DNA of 64,000 bases from Halorientalis sp. IM1011 (GCF_001989615.1 NZ_CP019067.1:744001-808000), one strand, 5' to 3'; shown: positions 18,767 through 27,582, counted from the stretch's first letter. Program-made: numbers and translations. Notes: generated from the sequence alone by a model not told the origin.

Positions 18767-19626
18767 ACAGCGAACTGGTACCGGCCGACGAGGCGACCGT
18801 CAGCGTCCGCGACCGCGGGTTCATGTACGGCGACGCGGCCTTCGAGACCCTGCGGGCTTACGGCGGGACGGTCTTCGAGTGGACGGCACACGAGACACGA
18901 CTCCGAAACACCTGCGAGTTGCTGGGCTTCGCCGACGCCGTGCCCGACGATCTCCGCGAACGTGTCCAGGCCACCCTCGACGCGAACGACCTCGACGACG
19001 CCTACGTCCGGCTGTCGGTCTCCCGGGGCGTCCAGCCCGGGAAACTGACGCCCGACCCCGACGTGGACCCGACGGTCGTGGTGATCGTCAAGGACCTCCC
19101 GCGGGGCGGCGTCGAGGGGACGACACCGTGGGACGACCCGGCGGTCGTCCAGACGGTCAAGACCCGGCGGACGCCCGACGCGGCGACCCCCGCGGCCGCG
19201 AAGACCCACAACTACCTCAACGGCATCAGGGCGCGACTCGAACTCCGGCGGGCCGAGACCGACGCGTTCCGCGCCGACGAAGCCCTCCTCCGGACGACCG
19301 ACGACGCCGTCGCCGAGGGCGCGACGAGCAACGTCTGCTTCGTCGACGGCGGCGTCCTCAAGACCCCGAGCGAGGACTGCGACATCCTCCCCGGCGTGAC
19401 CCGGGAGGTGGTGCTGGACCTGGCTCGCGAGGAGGAGTTCCCGGTCGAACCCGGCCGCTACGAGGTCGGCGACATCCGAGACGCCGACGAGGCCTTCCTG
19501 ACGAACACGACGTGGGAGATCAGACCGATCGAGAGCGTCGACGGCATCGAGATCGGGACCGGCCCGATGACGAAACTTCTCGGGCGCTTGTTCGACGAAC
19601 GAGTCGAGCGACGGCACTACGAGTGA
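18742..19626 (+). CDS. pabC: Aminodeoxychorismate lyase, class IV PLP enzyme
   Basis: A 294-aa fold-type IV PLP enzyme with VSVRDRGFMYGDAAFETLRA at the N-terminus, the PLP lysine in KTHNYLNGIRARLE (about 153-166), the GATSNVCFV loop and DEAFLTNTTWEIRPI near the end. Branched-chain or D-amino-acid aminotransferases share this fold. Position after pabB-pabA points to 4-aminobenzoate formation. The 25-base overlap with pabA suggests translational coupling. Confidence 0.85.
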   Translation: MSAYTYHVDSELVPADEATVSVRDRGFMYGDAAFETLRAYGGTVFEWTAHETRLRNTCELLGFADAVPDDLRERVQATLDANDLDDAYVRLSVSRGVQPGKLTPDPDVDPTVVVIVKDLPRGGVEGTTPWDDPAVVQTVKTRRTPDAATPAAAKTHNYLNGIRARLELRRAETDAFRADEALLRTTDDAVAEGATSNVCFVDGGVLKTPSEDCDILPGVTREVVLDLAREEEFPVEPGRYEVGDIRDADEAFLTNTTWEIRPIESVDGIEIGTGPMTKLLGRLFDERVERRHYE

Positions 19627-19627
19627 G

Positions 19628-19888
19628 TCACGACCCGCCGAAGGTCGCGCCCTCCAGCACCGTCTCGACGAGCAACAGAACGTAGACCGCCCCCGCGACG
19701 GCCAGCGCAGCCGGCCAGTCGAACCCGAGCGGCAGGTAGACCAGCGCGCCCGCGAACGCAGCGGCGAGGCCGCCGAGCACGAGCGCCACCCCGGTTTTCG
19801 CCCGACGGTCGAGGTCGATAGCTATCCTACACCACGTCCTCGCGTTCGACGCCCGGCAGGTCGAGGACGAGATCCGGCCCGTAGGCAC
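19628..19888 (-). CDS. Small two-helix membrane protein, start uncertain
   Basis: The convincing part begins around 19825, reading IAIDLDRRAKTGVALVLGG followed by two membrane helices and a short VETVLEGATFGGS tail. No ATG, GTG or TTG stands at that point. The only starts are a GTG at 19888, which would overlap the upstream gene by about 60 bases, and a GTG at 19789, which would cut off the basic DLDRRAKT segment. It converges on pabC. Function unknown. Confidence 0.5.
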   Translation of the reverse strand: MPTGRISSSTCRASNARTWCRIAIDLDRRAKTGVALVLGGLAAAFAGALVYLPLGFDWPAALAVAGAVYVLLLVETVLEGATFGGS

Positions 19889-20879
19889 CGGCGGGCGTCT
19901 GGTAGCCGACCGGCGCGTCCCCGTCGAGGACGCGCTCGGCGATCTCCAGCGACGACTCGACGGTCAGCCTGTAGGTCTCGGGCGTCTCCAGTCGGGCGAC
20001 CGCCCGGCCGCCGTCTTCGTCGGTCACTTCGCCCCAGACGTACCCCCGACCGCGCTCTCGTGTGCGCTCGCCGGGTCCGGTCACCGCCGCGTCGATGACG
20101 TTGCTGAGCGTCGACTTGACGGGGCCGATGTCGAGCAGCGGTGCGACGGGTCGGGTCCCGCGCATCGCCCAGATGGCCGGCTCCGGCGCGGCCATGTACA
20201 CCTCGATGTTGGGGATGCCGGTCGTGTGGTACCCCGTCACCACGTCGCCCCAGGGGATGGTGACGGCCGAGCGCTCGCCCGACCCGAAGTCGATCTTTCT
20301 GGTTCGGTAGGCGGCAGGTACCGCTTCCAGCAGACCGTCCCGGCGGACGTAGCCCCCGTCGCCCGCGTAGTTCAGCATCGTCTTCATGGTCCCCGGCGAG
20401 ATGTCGGCCAACCCTTTGAACGCCAGTGCGAGGTGGGTCGCGTCGGGGAGTCGGTCCGCGAGGTGGGCGGCCAGACAGTCCGTCGGCACCACGTCGAAGC
20501 CGACGCCGGACATGAGCATGACGCCGGCCTCCTCGGCCCCTTCGTCGTACCCCGCGACGGCTTCGAACACGTCGATCTCGCCGGTGATGTCCAGATAGTG
20601 CGTCCCGGACTCGATGGCGGCCTCGACCATCGGTTCGTACGTCTCGACGAACGGCCCGGCGCAGTTGAGGACGACGTCGACTTCGTCGAGCGCGTCGAGG
20701 ACTGCGTCGTGGTCGTCCAGATCGAACGCGGCCGTCTCGCAGTCCAGTTCGGCGGCCTGCTCGGAGAGTTTCCGCTCGTTTCGGCCGGCCAGAATCGGGT
20801 CGAGCCCACGCTCGACGGCTTCCTCGGCGATCAGTTCCCCCGTGTACCCGTAGGATCCGTAGATCAGCAGTTCGGCCAT
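19827..20879 (-). CDS. Saccharopine dehydrogenase-like oxidoreductase
   Basis: A 350-aa protein with the NAD(P) loop IYGSYGYTGELIAEEAVERG at its N-terminus, then LAGRNERKLSE and VLNCAGPFVETYEPMVEA. This matches the Sccpdh-like group (trans-acting enoyl reductase-like), not true lysine-pathway enzymes. A central PTDCLAAHLADRLP segment and GFDVVP are also family marks. The substrate is unknown; mycobacterial relatives act on lipids. It is upstream of the small membrane gene on the same strand. Confidence 0.83.
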   Translation of the reverse strand: MAELLIYGSYGYTGELIAEEAVERGLDPILAGRNERKLSEQAAELDCETAAFDLDDHDAVLDALDEVDVVLNCAGPFVETYEPMVEAAIESGTHYLDITGEIDVFEAVAGYDEGAEEAGVMLMSGVGFDVVPTDCLAAHLADRLPDATHLALAFKGLADISPGTMKTMLNYAGDGGYVRRDGLLEAVPAAYRTRKIDFGSGERSAVTIPWGDVVTGYHTTGIPNIEVYMAAPEPAIWAMRGTRPVAPLLDIGPVKSTLSNVIDAAVTGPGERTRERGRGYVWGEVTDEDGGRAVARLETPETYRLTVESSLEIAERVLDGDAPVGYQTPAGAYGPDLVLDLPGVEREDVV

Positions 20880-20933
20880 ACCGTGCCGTCGCGGGCGTAT
20901 CCCGTTAAGGTAGCGCCCCAGATGTCGCGGTCG

Positions 20934-20941
20934 GTTTAAAT
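20934..20941 (+). promoter_or_regulatory. TATA box of the Rieske gene
   Basis: GTTTAAAT would start transcription near 20965, giving a leader of about 30 bases that contains the hairpin at 20972-20995. Confidence 0.5.
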
Positions 20942-20971
20942 CCGCGTTTCGCGACGAACCGAGGCGTTGAA

Positions 20972-20995
20972 ACCCGGGACCGTCGAAGCCCGGGT
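20972..20995 (+). promoter_or_regulatory. Leader hairpin directly abutting the Rieske gene ATG
   Basis: ACCCGGG (20972-20978) pairs with CCCGGGT (20989-20995), and the ATG follows at 20996. In an mRNA starting near 20965 this stem would sit against the initiation codon. Confidence 0.45.
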
Positions 20996-21490
20996 ATGGA
21001 CGAGGACAGTCGCGTCGCGGCCCTCGACGACGTTCCCACGGACTCTACCTACCTCTTCAGAGTCCGGAACCGCGAGACCGACGAGGAGAAGGAAGCGATC
21101 CTCGTTCGGGTCGTGGACGGCGAGGGTGATCAGCAGAAGCCAACGGAACGGACGGGCGAGGGCGACAGTGGCGAGGACGACCCGGAGGTCGGCGAAATCG
21201 CCTGCTGGCTCAACTACTGCCAGCACTTCACGCACATCAAACTCGACAAGGGCTCGGGCGCGCCGATGCGGGACGGCGAAGTGATCTGTGCCAACCACGG
21301 CGCGTACTTCGAGACCGGGTCGGGACGCTGTACCTACGGCCCCTGCGAGGGGGCGTACCTCCAGCCCGTCGAGATCGACGTCGCCGACGGCGGTGTCTAC
21401 CTGACCGACGAGGACTACGCGTTCGTCGGCGTCGGCCCCGGCGAGGCGGACGACCTCGATCTCTCCTCGAAGTCCAACTACGAGTTCTGA
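20996..21490 (+). CDS. Rieske 2Fe-2S protein, 164 aa
   Basis: The Rieske ligands are present: CQH in WLNYCQHFTHIKLDKG and CANH in EVICANHGAYFE, followed by a Cys pair in GRCTYGPCEGAYL. There is no membrane helix or signal peptide, so it is a soluble Rieske ferredoxin-like protein, perhaps an electron donor to an oxygenase. A polar insert lies at about 40-60 (DQQKPTERTGEGDSGEDD). It overlaps the convergent membrane gene by 13 bases. Confidence 0.85.
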   Translation: MDEDSRVAALDDVPTDSTYLFRVRNRETDEEKEAILVRVVDGEGDQQKPTERTGEGDSGEDDPEVGEIACWLNYCQHFTHIKLDKGSGAPMRDGEVICANHGAYFETGSGRCTYGPCEGAYLQPVEIDVADGGVYLTDEDYAFVGVGPGEADDLDLSSKSNYEF

Positions 21491-21975
21491 CCGGGTGGCC
21501 GGCGCTGGCTCGTCCGGAGACCGCGCGTGGTCCCGACGAGGACCATCAGGGCCCCGACGAAGGATAGCAGTACGGTTCCAAGCAGCGTGACCAGCGAGTT
21601 CCCGAAGGTGACACCGGCCGCCAGCAGCGACGGCAGGCCGACGACGAAAAAGGCACCCAGGAGGACGGAGATCCGCTGTGCTCGTGTGAACGGCTGTTCC
21701 CTGAGGAATCGTCGGTTCGAGCGCCCGGGGACCGCCAGTCCCGCAGCGGTGATCGTCAGTCCGCCGACGATGCCGAGGAGGGACCTGATCAGGGAATCCA
21801 TGCCCCAGCCGGGAACGGAGCCGCGCTGGCTCGGCACCTCCGGTCCCTGCTGGCCCCCCTCGAGCAGGCCGGTCAACAGCTGGGGAAACGCGAGCGTCAC
21901 GATACCGGCCAGCAACACCGCGATCCCCCCCGCCACCAGTGCCGTCCGCAGGACGGCGCCCACTGTTCCGCGCAC
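21478..21975 (-). CDS. Membrane protein of unknown function, 165 aa
   Basis: The GTG at 21975 starts RGTVGAVLRTALVAGG and is preceded by a clear TATA box 27 bases upstream, so a leaderless start is likely. Four hydrophobic helices lie at about 8-30, 55-77, 95-115 and 120-145, with a polar GGQQGPEVPSQRGS loop between the first two. No family recognised. The same frame is open further upstream but runs through the neighbouring regulator gene in a non-coding phase. Confidence 0.7.
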   Translation of the reverse strand: MRGTVGAVLRTALVAGGIAVLLAGIVTLAFPQLLTGLLEGGQQGPEVPSQRGSVPGWGMDSLIRSLLGIVGGLTITAAGLAVPGRSNRRFLREQPFTRAQRISVLLGAFFVVGLPSLLAAGVTFGNSLVTLLGTVLLSFVGALMVLVGTTRGLRTSQRRPPGQNS

Positions 21976-22000
21976 GTTCCCCCCGTCTTCGAGGACCGAC

Positions 22001-22010
22001 CTATAATTTG
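22001..22010 (-). promoter_or_regulatory. TATA box for the 21975 GTG start
   Basis: On the minus strand CAAATTATAG lies 26-35 bases upstream of the GTG, decisive for choosing that start. Confidence 0.6.
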
Positions 22011-22037
22011 CTACTTTCAGGTGAGGTGTCGCCGTCG

Positions 22038-22334
22038 TTACTCGATGCGGAAGGCCGGTTCCTCGACGTCCTCGCTTTTGCACTCCGGACACCGGCCGGG
22101 CCGGTTCAGCAGGTCGTCGAAGTCGTCGAACCCACAGTCCCCGCATGTCGGCGGGGCGACCAGCAGTTCCTCCTCGGTGTGTTCCAGTGAGTGAGCGATG
22201 TGTTCGACGTGACTGATCGCCGCGTTCGCGTCGATTTCGAACTCGCGGGCGATGGCCGCGGCGGACAACGCCTCCTCGCGAAGTCGATCGGCCACGCGCT
22301 GGCGGGTCGTCTCGCCCGTGTTCGCCTCGCGCAT
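22038..22334 (-). CDS. Predicted transcriptional regulator, HTH plus zinc ribbon (COG3357 type)
   Basis: A 98-aa protein. The N-terminal half holds a winged-helix-like segment (RQRVADRLREEALSAAAIAR then IDANAAISHVEHIAHSL). The C-terminal half has two CxxC knuckles, CGDCGFDDF and CPECKSEDV, making a zinc ribbon. This fusion matches an archaeal regulator family of unknown target. Confidence 0.85.
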   Translation of the reverse strand: MREANTGETTRQRVADRLREEALSAAAIAREFEIDANAAISHVEHIAHSLEHTEEELLVAPPTCGDCGFDDFDDLLNRPGRCPECKSEDVEEPAFRIE

Positions 22335-22454
22335 GCCGGTCGTTTGTCGGGGATTCCCATACCTCTTCTGGACGGCGCAATTGATCCTCGAACGGACCGT
22401 TCGGATCGCACGGGGTCCAAAAAGAACTTAGCCCCGTAGGGTGACGCTCCGGAC

Positions 22455-23420
22455 ATGGACGCAGTGGTTCTCGCCGGGGGCTATGCGACGCGGCTATGGC
22501 CGGTCACGAAACACCGGCCGAAGATGCTGCTCCCGGTAGGGGAGACGACAGTCATCGATCGCATCCTCACGGAGCTGGAGACCGACGACCGCATCGAGAC
22601 CGTCTACGTCAGCACGAACGAGCGATTCGGGCCGGACTTCGAGGCCCACGTCGAGGAAGCGGGCTACGAGAAACCGCAGCTCTCCATCGAGGAGACGACC
22701 GAGGAAGACGAGAAGTTCGGCGTCGTCGGCGCGCTGGCCCAGCTCGTCGAGCGCGAGGGCGTCGACGACGACCTGCTCGTCATCGCCGGCGACAACCTGA
22801 TGGGTTTTGCCGTCTCGGACTTTCTCGACTACTTCGAGGAGAAGGGCGCGCCGACGCTGGCTGCCTACGACGTGGGGACCCGCGAGAAGGCCAAATCCTA
22901 CGGCCTCGTCGAACTGGAGGGCGAGCGGGTCGTCGACTTCCAGGAGAAGCCTGACTCCCCCAACAGCACACTGGTCTCGATCGCCTGCTACGCGTTCCCG
23001 GCCGAGAGCATCCGCTTCTCGGAGTACCTCGACGGCGACAACAACCCCGACGAGCCGGGCTGGTTCATCCAGTGGCTCCAGTCCCGCGAGGACACCTACG
23101 CCTTCGCCTTCGACGACGCCTGGTACGACATCGGCACGCCCGAGAGCTACCTCGAAGCCGTCGCCTGGGAACTCGACGGCGGACAGCTCGTCGCCGAGAG
23201 CGCCACCGTCGAAGGCTCCGAGATCGGCGAGAACGTCCACATCCTCCCGGGAGCCGACGTGATCGACTCGACGGTCGAGTCCTCGGTCGTCTTCCCCGAA
23301 GCCACCATCGAGGACTGCGAGATCAGAGACTCCATCATCGACAAGGAGACCCACGTCGAGAACCTCGACCTCGCGGGCGCGCTGATCGGCGCACACACCC
23401 AGATCACGAACGGCAACTGA
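22455..23420 (+). CDS. Sugar-phosphate nucleotidyltransferase
   Basis: A 321-aa enzyme with the nucleotide-binding AVVLAGGYATRLWPVTKHRP at the N-terminus, VIAGDNLMGF, YGLVELEGERVVDFQEKP and WYDIGTPESYLEA. The last 80 residues form left-handed beta-helix repeats (ATVEGSEIGENVHILPGADV). Such enzymes make NDP-glucose or UDP-N-acetylglucosamine type sugars for glycosylation; the exact sugar is not readable. An AAAAAGAACTTA element lies about 30 bases upstream. Confidence 0.88.
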   Translation: MDAVVLAGGYATRLWPVTKHRPKMLLPVGETTVIDRILTELETDDRIETVYVSTNERFGPDFEAHVEEAGYEKPQLSIEETTEEDEKFGVVGALAQLVEREGVDDDLLVIAGDNLMGFAVSDFLDYFEEKGAPTLAAYDVGTREKAKSYGLVELEGERVVDFQEKPDSPNSTLVSIACYAFPAESIRFSEYLDGDNNPDEPGWFIQWLQSREDTYAFAFDDAWYDIGTPESYLEAVAWELDGGQLVAESATVEGSEIGENVHILPGADVIDSTVESSVVFPEATIEDCEIRDSIIDKETHVENLDLAGALIGAHTQITNGN

Positions 23421-23435
23421 CTCCGCTCCCTCTTG

Positions 23436-24158
23436 TTACTGCAGCCAGGCGTCTTCGATCTCGATATATCCGCGTGACCCCTCCCAGACCGTGTCGTACT
23501 CCAGTCGGATCGGGCGGTCCATGTGTGGTCCGTCGGTCACCAGCGTCTCGAACTCGCCGCCCTCACCGAGCACGTGGACGCCGTACTCCTCGTTGAGCGC
23601 TTCGAGGTCGGCGAGGGCACCACGGTCCAGCGTCCGCCCGAGCCAGGACTCGTCCAGGCCGTACGCGGCCACCTGGATGATCCGGATCTCGAAGCCGGCG
23701 TCGAGCATCGCGTCGGCGAGTTCGCGGGGGTCCTCCTGCCAGAGCGGGGCGAACAGGTCGGCGTCGAGCCGGTCGGCCATCGCCTCGATGCGGCTGGTCT
23801 GGTACTCGCTCTCGACAGCGCCCGCGATCAGACCGGCGATTCCGCCGTCCAGTTCCGCGTCGAGTTCCTGAAGGGCGGCTTCGAGTGGTTCCAGTTCCGT
23901 ATCCCCCTGTGCTCCGGAGTCGGTCGCCGCGGCCGCCTCGAAGTCGTCGGGTTCGACGTCGACCAGTGGTATACCGACGCTCTCGGCGGCCAGTTCCGCG
24001 AGTTCCGTGGCCGGGACGTGGTACATGTAGGAGTCACCGTCGGGGTGGACGGTGACGAGGCGTTCGACCGGTAATCCGGCTTCGAGCGCGCGGTACAGCG
24101 CCCACGAGGAGTCTTTCCCGCCCGAGAAGAGACTGACCCACCCGCCGTCGTCTTCCAT
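23436..24158 (-). CDS. dph6: Diphthine-ammonia ligase
   Basis: A 240-aa PP-loop ATPase with SLFSGGKDSSWALYRALEAG at the N-terminus, YMYHVPATEL and the C-terminal motifs GVHVLGEGGEFETLVTDGP typical of Dph6. It amidates diphthine on a His of elongation factor 2, the last step of diphthamide formation. The ATG at 24158 precedes the PP-loop closely; an ATG 33 bases upstream is less likely. The gene converges on the nucleotidyltransferase. Confidence 0.92.
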   Translation of the reverse strand: MEDDGGWVSLFSGGKDSSWALYRALEAGLPVERLVTVHPDGDSYMYHVPATELAELAAESVGIPLVDVEPDDFEAAAATDSGAQGDTELEPLEAALQELDAELDGGIAGLIAGAVESEYQTSRIEAMADRLDADLFAPLWQEDPRELADAMLDAGFEIRIIQVAAYGLDESWLGRTLDRGALADLEALNEEYGVHVLGEGGEFETLVTDGPHMDRPIRLEYDTVWEGSRGYIEIEDAWLQ

Positions 24159-24203
24159 GTGTCCGGGTTGTCGGTGAGCGTGTAAATCCACACCGGTCCG
24201 CGG

Positions 24204-25355
24204 TCACTGCTGTTCGGCGAGTTCCTCTTCGAGGTCGGCCTCGTTGAAGTACGACGAGAAGCGGACGCCGACCAGCGAGACGAAGATTCCAGCGAGGATG
24301 AACAGCAACAGCCTGATCCGCGGTGCGAGCGTCATCCCGTGGATCACGACGGCGCCGAAGTCCATCGCTGGCACCGAAAACGAGGCGAACACGCCCGCAC
24401 TTTCGAGGAAGAACGCAGAGAACCCGCGCACGACGAGTCCGACCGCGACCGCGCCGAAGGGCAGGTTGACGTAGGCGCTGCGTACCCGGTCGTCGCGGAT
24501 GATTTCGTCGAGCAAGCGGCCGGTGGAGCCGGCGAAAGCCGCCGCGGTCAGCCACGGGACCGCGTCGAAGGCAAAGCGCATCGCGAGGATGAAGGGCGCG
24601 TCGTTGCCCGTATTCGACACGCCGATGGCGCCGAAGAACACGCCGATCAGCGCCAGTCCCACGGCCACGACGTAGGTGACCAGCGACACCCGGCCCGAAT
24701 AGAGCGCGTTCTGGATCTGCCCGGGCAGCGACGCCAGCACGGAGTCGACGCCAAGCCCCTTGTAGAGGAAGAACACGCCGATGACGGCGGCGATGGCACC
24801 GGCCGCGACCGCCGGACTGTCCGCGAGCGTCATCAGCGCTGGAAACGCCAGTAAGGCGACACCCACGGGAACGAGGATCGTCTTCCGGAGTTCCTCGTCG
24901 GCGAGGAACTGCTTGAGCAGGTAGTAGGTCGACTCGATGTCGCGGGCCTGGCGGACGACGACTCGGTCCACCGCGTCCACGCGCACGCGACTCTCGACGA
25001 TTGGGACCAGCCGCTCGTCCTCGGCGCTGTCGACGACGACGACCGCCGATTCGAGGTCGTACTCGGCAGTGAGTTGCTCGGTCTGGCGCGCGACCGCGCG
25101 GTCGGCCGAGACGGAGTCGCCGGCCGCCGAGAGGACTGCGACGACCACGTCCTCGCCGTCGTCGCGCAGGTCCCGCGTGACCCGCAACGCCTCCAGCACG
25201 CAGTTGACGCGGCTGTCCTCTGGATCGGCGACGCCGAGATCAGTCACGAGCGACTGGACAGCTTCCCAGCCCACGACCGGCGGTTCGGCAGTGAGGTTCC
25301 CCGTCCGGTCGATACACGCCACCAACGTGGTCACGACCGACTGTTGGTACGCCAT
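24204..25355 (-). CDS. DUF373 family membrane protein
   Basis: A 383-aa protein. About 125 N-terminal residues are soluble (TTLVACIDRTGNL, RVNCVLEALRVTRDL, VVVVDSAEDERLVPIVESR), followed by about seven membrane helices from residue 155 onward. This is the archaeal DUF373 arrangement, function unknown. It is followed by dph6 and preceded by sppA on the same strand, with gaps of 45 and 25 bases. Confidence 0.88.
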   Translation of the reverse strand: MAYQQSVVTTLVACIDRTGNLTAEPPVVGWEAVQSLVTDLGVADPEDSRVNCVLEALRVTRDLRDDGEDVVVAVLSAAGDSVSADRAVARQTEQLTAEYDLESAVVVVDSAEDERLVPIVESRVRVDAVDRVVVRQARDIESTYYLLKQFLADEELRKTILVPVGVALLAFPALMTLADSPAVAAGAIAAVIGVFFLYKGLGVDSVLASLPGQIQNALYSGRVSLVTYVVAVGLALIGVFFGAIGVSNTGNDAPFILAMRFAFDAVPWLTAAAFAGSTGRLLDEIIRDDRVRSAYVNLPFGAVAVGLVVRGFSAFFLESAGVFASFSVPAMDFGAVVIHGMTLAPRIRLLLFILAGIFVSLVGVRFSSYFNEADLEEELAEQQ

Positions 25356-25380
25356 CGGATAAAAAACATTGCAGGCCGAT

Positions 25381-26382
25381 TCAGAGTCGGAAGTCGAACC
25401 CGTCGGTGTCGTCGAACACGCTCGCTATCCCGGCACCGAACGCGTAGGCGACCGACGCCGCCCCACCACCGATGCGGTCGCGGAGGCCCCGTGACGGCTC
25501 GAACTCCCGGACGCTGACCGGTTTCCCCAGCTGGGCCTCCAGCCGATCCTCGACGTCCTCGCGCGTCCCGATCTCGTCGACCAGCCCGATGTCGTGGGCC
25601 TCCCCGCCGAGGTAGATCCGGGCTTCCGTCTCCCGGACGCGTTCGGGGTCCATGCCCCGTCCCTCGGCGACGGTGTCGACGAAGTCGTCGTAATAGTCGT
25701 CGACGATCCCCTGGAGGTACTCGCGTTCGTCCTCCGAGAGGTCCTTCAGCGGGAGGCCCGCGTCCTTGTACTCGCCGGCGGTGAACTGCTCGTAGCTCAC
25801 CCCGAGTTCGTCGGCCAGATCGCTTACGTTGACCCGCGACCCGATGACGCCGATGGAACCGACGATGCTCCCGCGGCGCGCCCACAGTTCGTCACAGCCG
25901 CTGGCGATGTCGTAGCCCCCGCTCGCGCACACGTCGGTCGCGTAGGCGACGGTGGGGCCGTCGAACCGCTCGGCGGCCAGCCGGATGTCCTCGCTGGGGA
26001 CGATCTCGCCCCCCGGCGTGTTGAGTTTCACCAGCAGGGCCTCGGCCGCCCCGTCGTCGGCCTGCTCTATCTGCTCGACGATCGCGTCCGCGTCGGCCCC
26101 GGTCGGCCGGGACACGACGCCACCGTCGGCGGATCTCGTGATCGGTCCCTCGACCGCGACCTCCGCGACGTTGTATCCCGGGAGGAGTGTGCTCGAAACG
26201 GAGCTCCCGGCACGGAGTGCGACCGGCACCAGCAATCCGACCAGCACGATCCCGAGCAACGTCGTCAGGTCCTGCGGATAGACGACCAGCAACAACCATG
26301 CCAGTGCCACGATCGCGATCACACAGACGAGCGCGACGACGCCGCGACCCAGCGCCTGCAGCCGTCTTTGTCCACCACTCAT
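25381..26382 (-). CDS. sppA: Signal peptide peptidase SppA (protease IV-like)
   Basis: A 333-aa protein with two N-terminal membrane helices (about 13-33 and 38-55), then a ClpP-fold protease domain. VKLNTPGGEIVPSEDI and VCASGGYDIASGCDEL carry the oxyanion and nucleophile Ser motifs; the Lys of the Ser-Lys dyad is likely in SIVGSIGVIGSRVN or in FTAGEYKDAG. Such enzymes degrade cleaved signal peptides in the membrane. A TATA-like GATAGTTTTAC lies about 28 bases upstream. Confidence 0.9.
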   Translation of the reverse strand: MSGGQRRLQALGRGVVALVCVIAIVALAWLLLVVYPQDLTTLLGIVLVGLLVPVALRAGSSVSSTLLPGYNVAEVAVEGPITRSADGGVVSRPTGADADAIVEQIEQADDGAAEALLVKLNTPGGEIVPSEDIRLAAERFDGPTVAYATDVCASGGYDIASGCDELWARRGSIVGSIGVIGSRVNVSDLADELGVSYEQFTAGEYKDAGLPLKDLSEDEREYLQGIVDDYYDDFVDTVAEGRGMDPERVRETEARIYLGGEAHDIGLVDEIGTREDVEDRLEAQLGKPVSVREFEPSRGLRDRIGGGAASVAYAFGAGIASVFDDTDGFDFRL

Positions 26383-26552
26383 GGCAGGCTCTCGGGACCC
26401 GACGACAGTAAAACTATCAGCCTGGGGCCGACGGCGGTCGGCGTATTTCGCCCCTCGACCGGGACTGTGACGCCTCACACGAGTTCGTCAGACTCGAACG
26501 GGTCTGAGCGTCGCCACTGGCCGGCGGGAACGGAAAGAGAATATCGCGTCGT

Positions 26553-27443
26553 CTAGAGCAGCCCCGTCTTCTGGAGCTTCATCAGGTCCTCGGTCTCGAG
26601 GGTTTCGCCTTCCTTGAACTTCTGATAGATCTCTTCTGCCTCCTCGCGCGCGGCTTCCTGCTCTTCCTCGCGCTTGCTGCGTTCCTCTTCTTCCTCCTTC
26701 TTGTCGAGTTCGCGCAGGCGCTTCTGGACGCGCACGAAGTCCTCGTGGTGCTGGTCGGCCGCCTCCTGGGCCTCCACGAACTTCTCGTGCATCTCGTCGG
26801 CTTCGTCACGGATCTCGTCGGCCTCGCGGTAGGCCTCGATCATCTGGTTGTGATGTTTCTGGGCCTCGTCCGCGAGTTCCGTGACCTTCTGGTGGTGCTG
26901 GGACGCCTCCGAGCGGATCTCTTCGGCTTCCTCCTTGATCTCCTCGACGTCACCGGTCTGATCGAGCTTCTCCTGTTTCTCCTGGAGCTGCTCGCGTTTG
27001 TCCTCGATCTTCTCGATCAGTTCCCGTTCTTCTTCCGGGTTGAGGACTTCCGTCTGCTGTTTGAACTCCAGATCCTCGATCTCCTCTTTGAGCTGCTCGA
27101 TCGAGGTCCCCTCGTCGAGTTCGAGGTCGGACTTCATCTCCTCGACCTGGTCGAACAGCTCGTTGGCCTCGGCGTTGAGCTCGTTGCGCTTTTCCTTGTG
27201 CTCTTGCACGTCGGAGTTGAGCTCGTCGCGTTTCTCGCGGTGTTCCTGAGCCTCGTCGACCTTCTCGCGCGTCTTCGCGTTGAGGTCGTCCCGCTTCGAG
27301 GCCCGCTCGGATGCGAGCTGGTTCAGATCGTTTCGTCGGTCTCGGAGCTGACCGGCGAGCTTGATCAGTTCACCTTTTGATTTGTTTTCGATATCGTCGT
27401 CTGTTACTTCGATGTTTTCGGATTCGTCGATTGACTCTGCCAT
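26553..27443 (-). CDS. Long coiled-coil protein (COG1340 type), 296 aa
   Basis: Almost the whole protein after residue 25 is a charged coiled coil with Glu/Lys/Arg heptads (KRDDLNAKTREKVDEAQEHR, EEIEDLEFKQQTEVLNPEEE, DEADEMHEKFVEAQEAADQH). There is a conserved-looking C-terminus, EGETLETEDLMKLQKTGLL. It resembles an archaeal coiled-coil family of unknown role. It has a Shine-Dalgarno GAGGTG 6 bases before the ATG and a long leader, which is unusual here. Confidence 0.85.
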   Translation of the reverse strand: MAESIDESENIEVTDDDIENKSKGELIKLAGQLRDRRNDLNQLASERASKRDDLNAKTREKVDEAQEHREKRDELNSDVQEHKEKRNELNAEANELFDQVEEMKSDLELDEGTSIEQLKEEIEDLEFKQQTEVLNPEEERELIEKIEDKREQLQEKQEKLDQTGDVEEIKEEAEEIRSEASQHHQKVTELADEAQKHHNQMIEAYREADEIRDEADEMHEKFVEAQEAADQHHEDFVRVQKRLRELDKKEEEEERSKREEEQEAAREEAEEIYQKFKEGETLETEDLMKLQKTGLL

Positions 27444-27449
27444 GTTTTA

Positions 27450-27455
27450 CACCTC
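27450..27455 (-). promoter_or_regulatory. Shine-Dalgarno site GAGGTG of the coiled-coil gene
   Basis: GAGGTG on the minus strand ends 6 bases before the ATG at 27443 and matches the anti-Shine-Dalgarno sequence, fixing the start. Confidence 0.6.
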
Positions 27456-27559
27456 TATGCCATTACCGCTCCAGCACGCGACAGTTGGGACTGCGTGGCG
27501 GCAGCCAGCACCTGATAAGTAGGGTTCCCTGTCATTCTACGGGCATTCGCACGATACTG

Positions 27560-27582
27560 CCGGAACGCTGGAGGCGTTCTGG
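27560..27582. other. Hairpin in the leader of the coiled-coil gene
   Basis: The arms around GAACGC (27563-27568) and GCGTTC (27574-27579) form a stem of about nine pairs with one G-T wobble and a short TGGAG loop. It lies in the 249-base gap upstream of the coiled-coil gene, about 120 bases before its ATG. Confidence 0.4.

Noticed and set aside
21976-22380. Upstream extension of the 21478 membrane gene to 22380
   Set aside because: The added residues are Arg/Gly-rich and lie over the HTH-zinc-ribbon gene. A TATA box 27 bases before GTG 21975 supports the short form.
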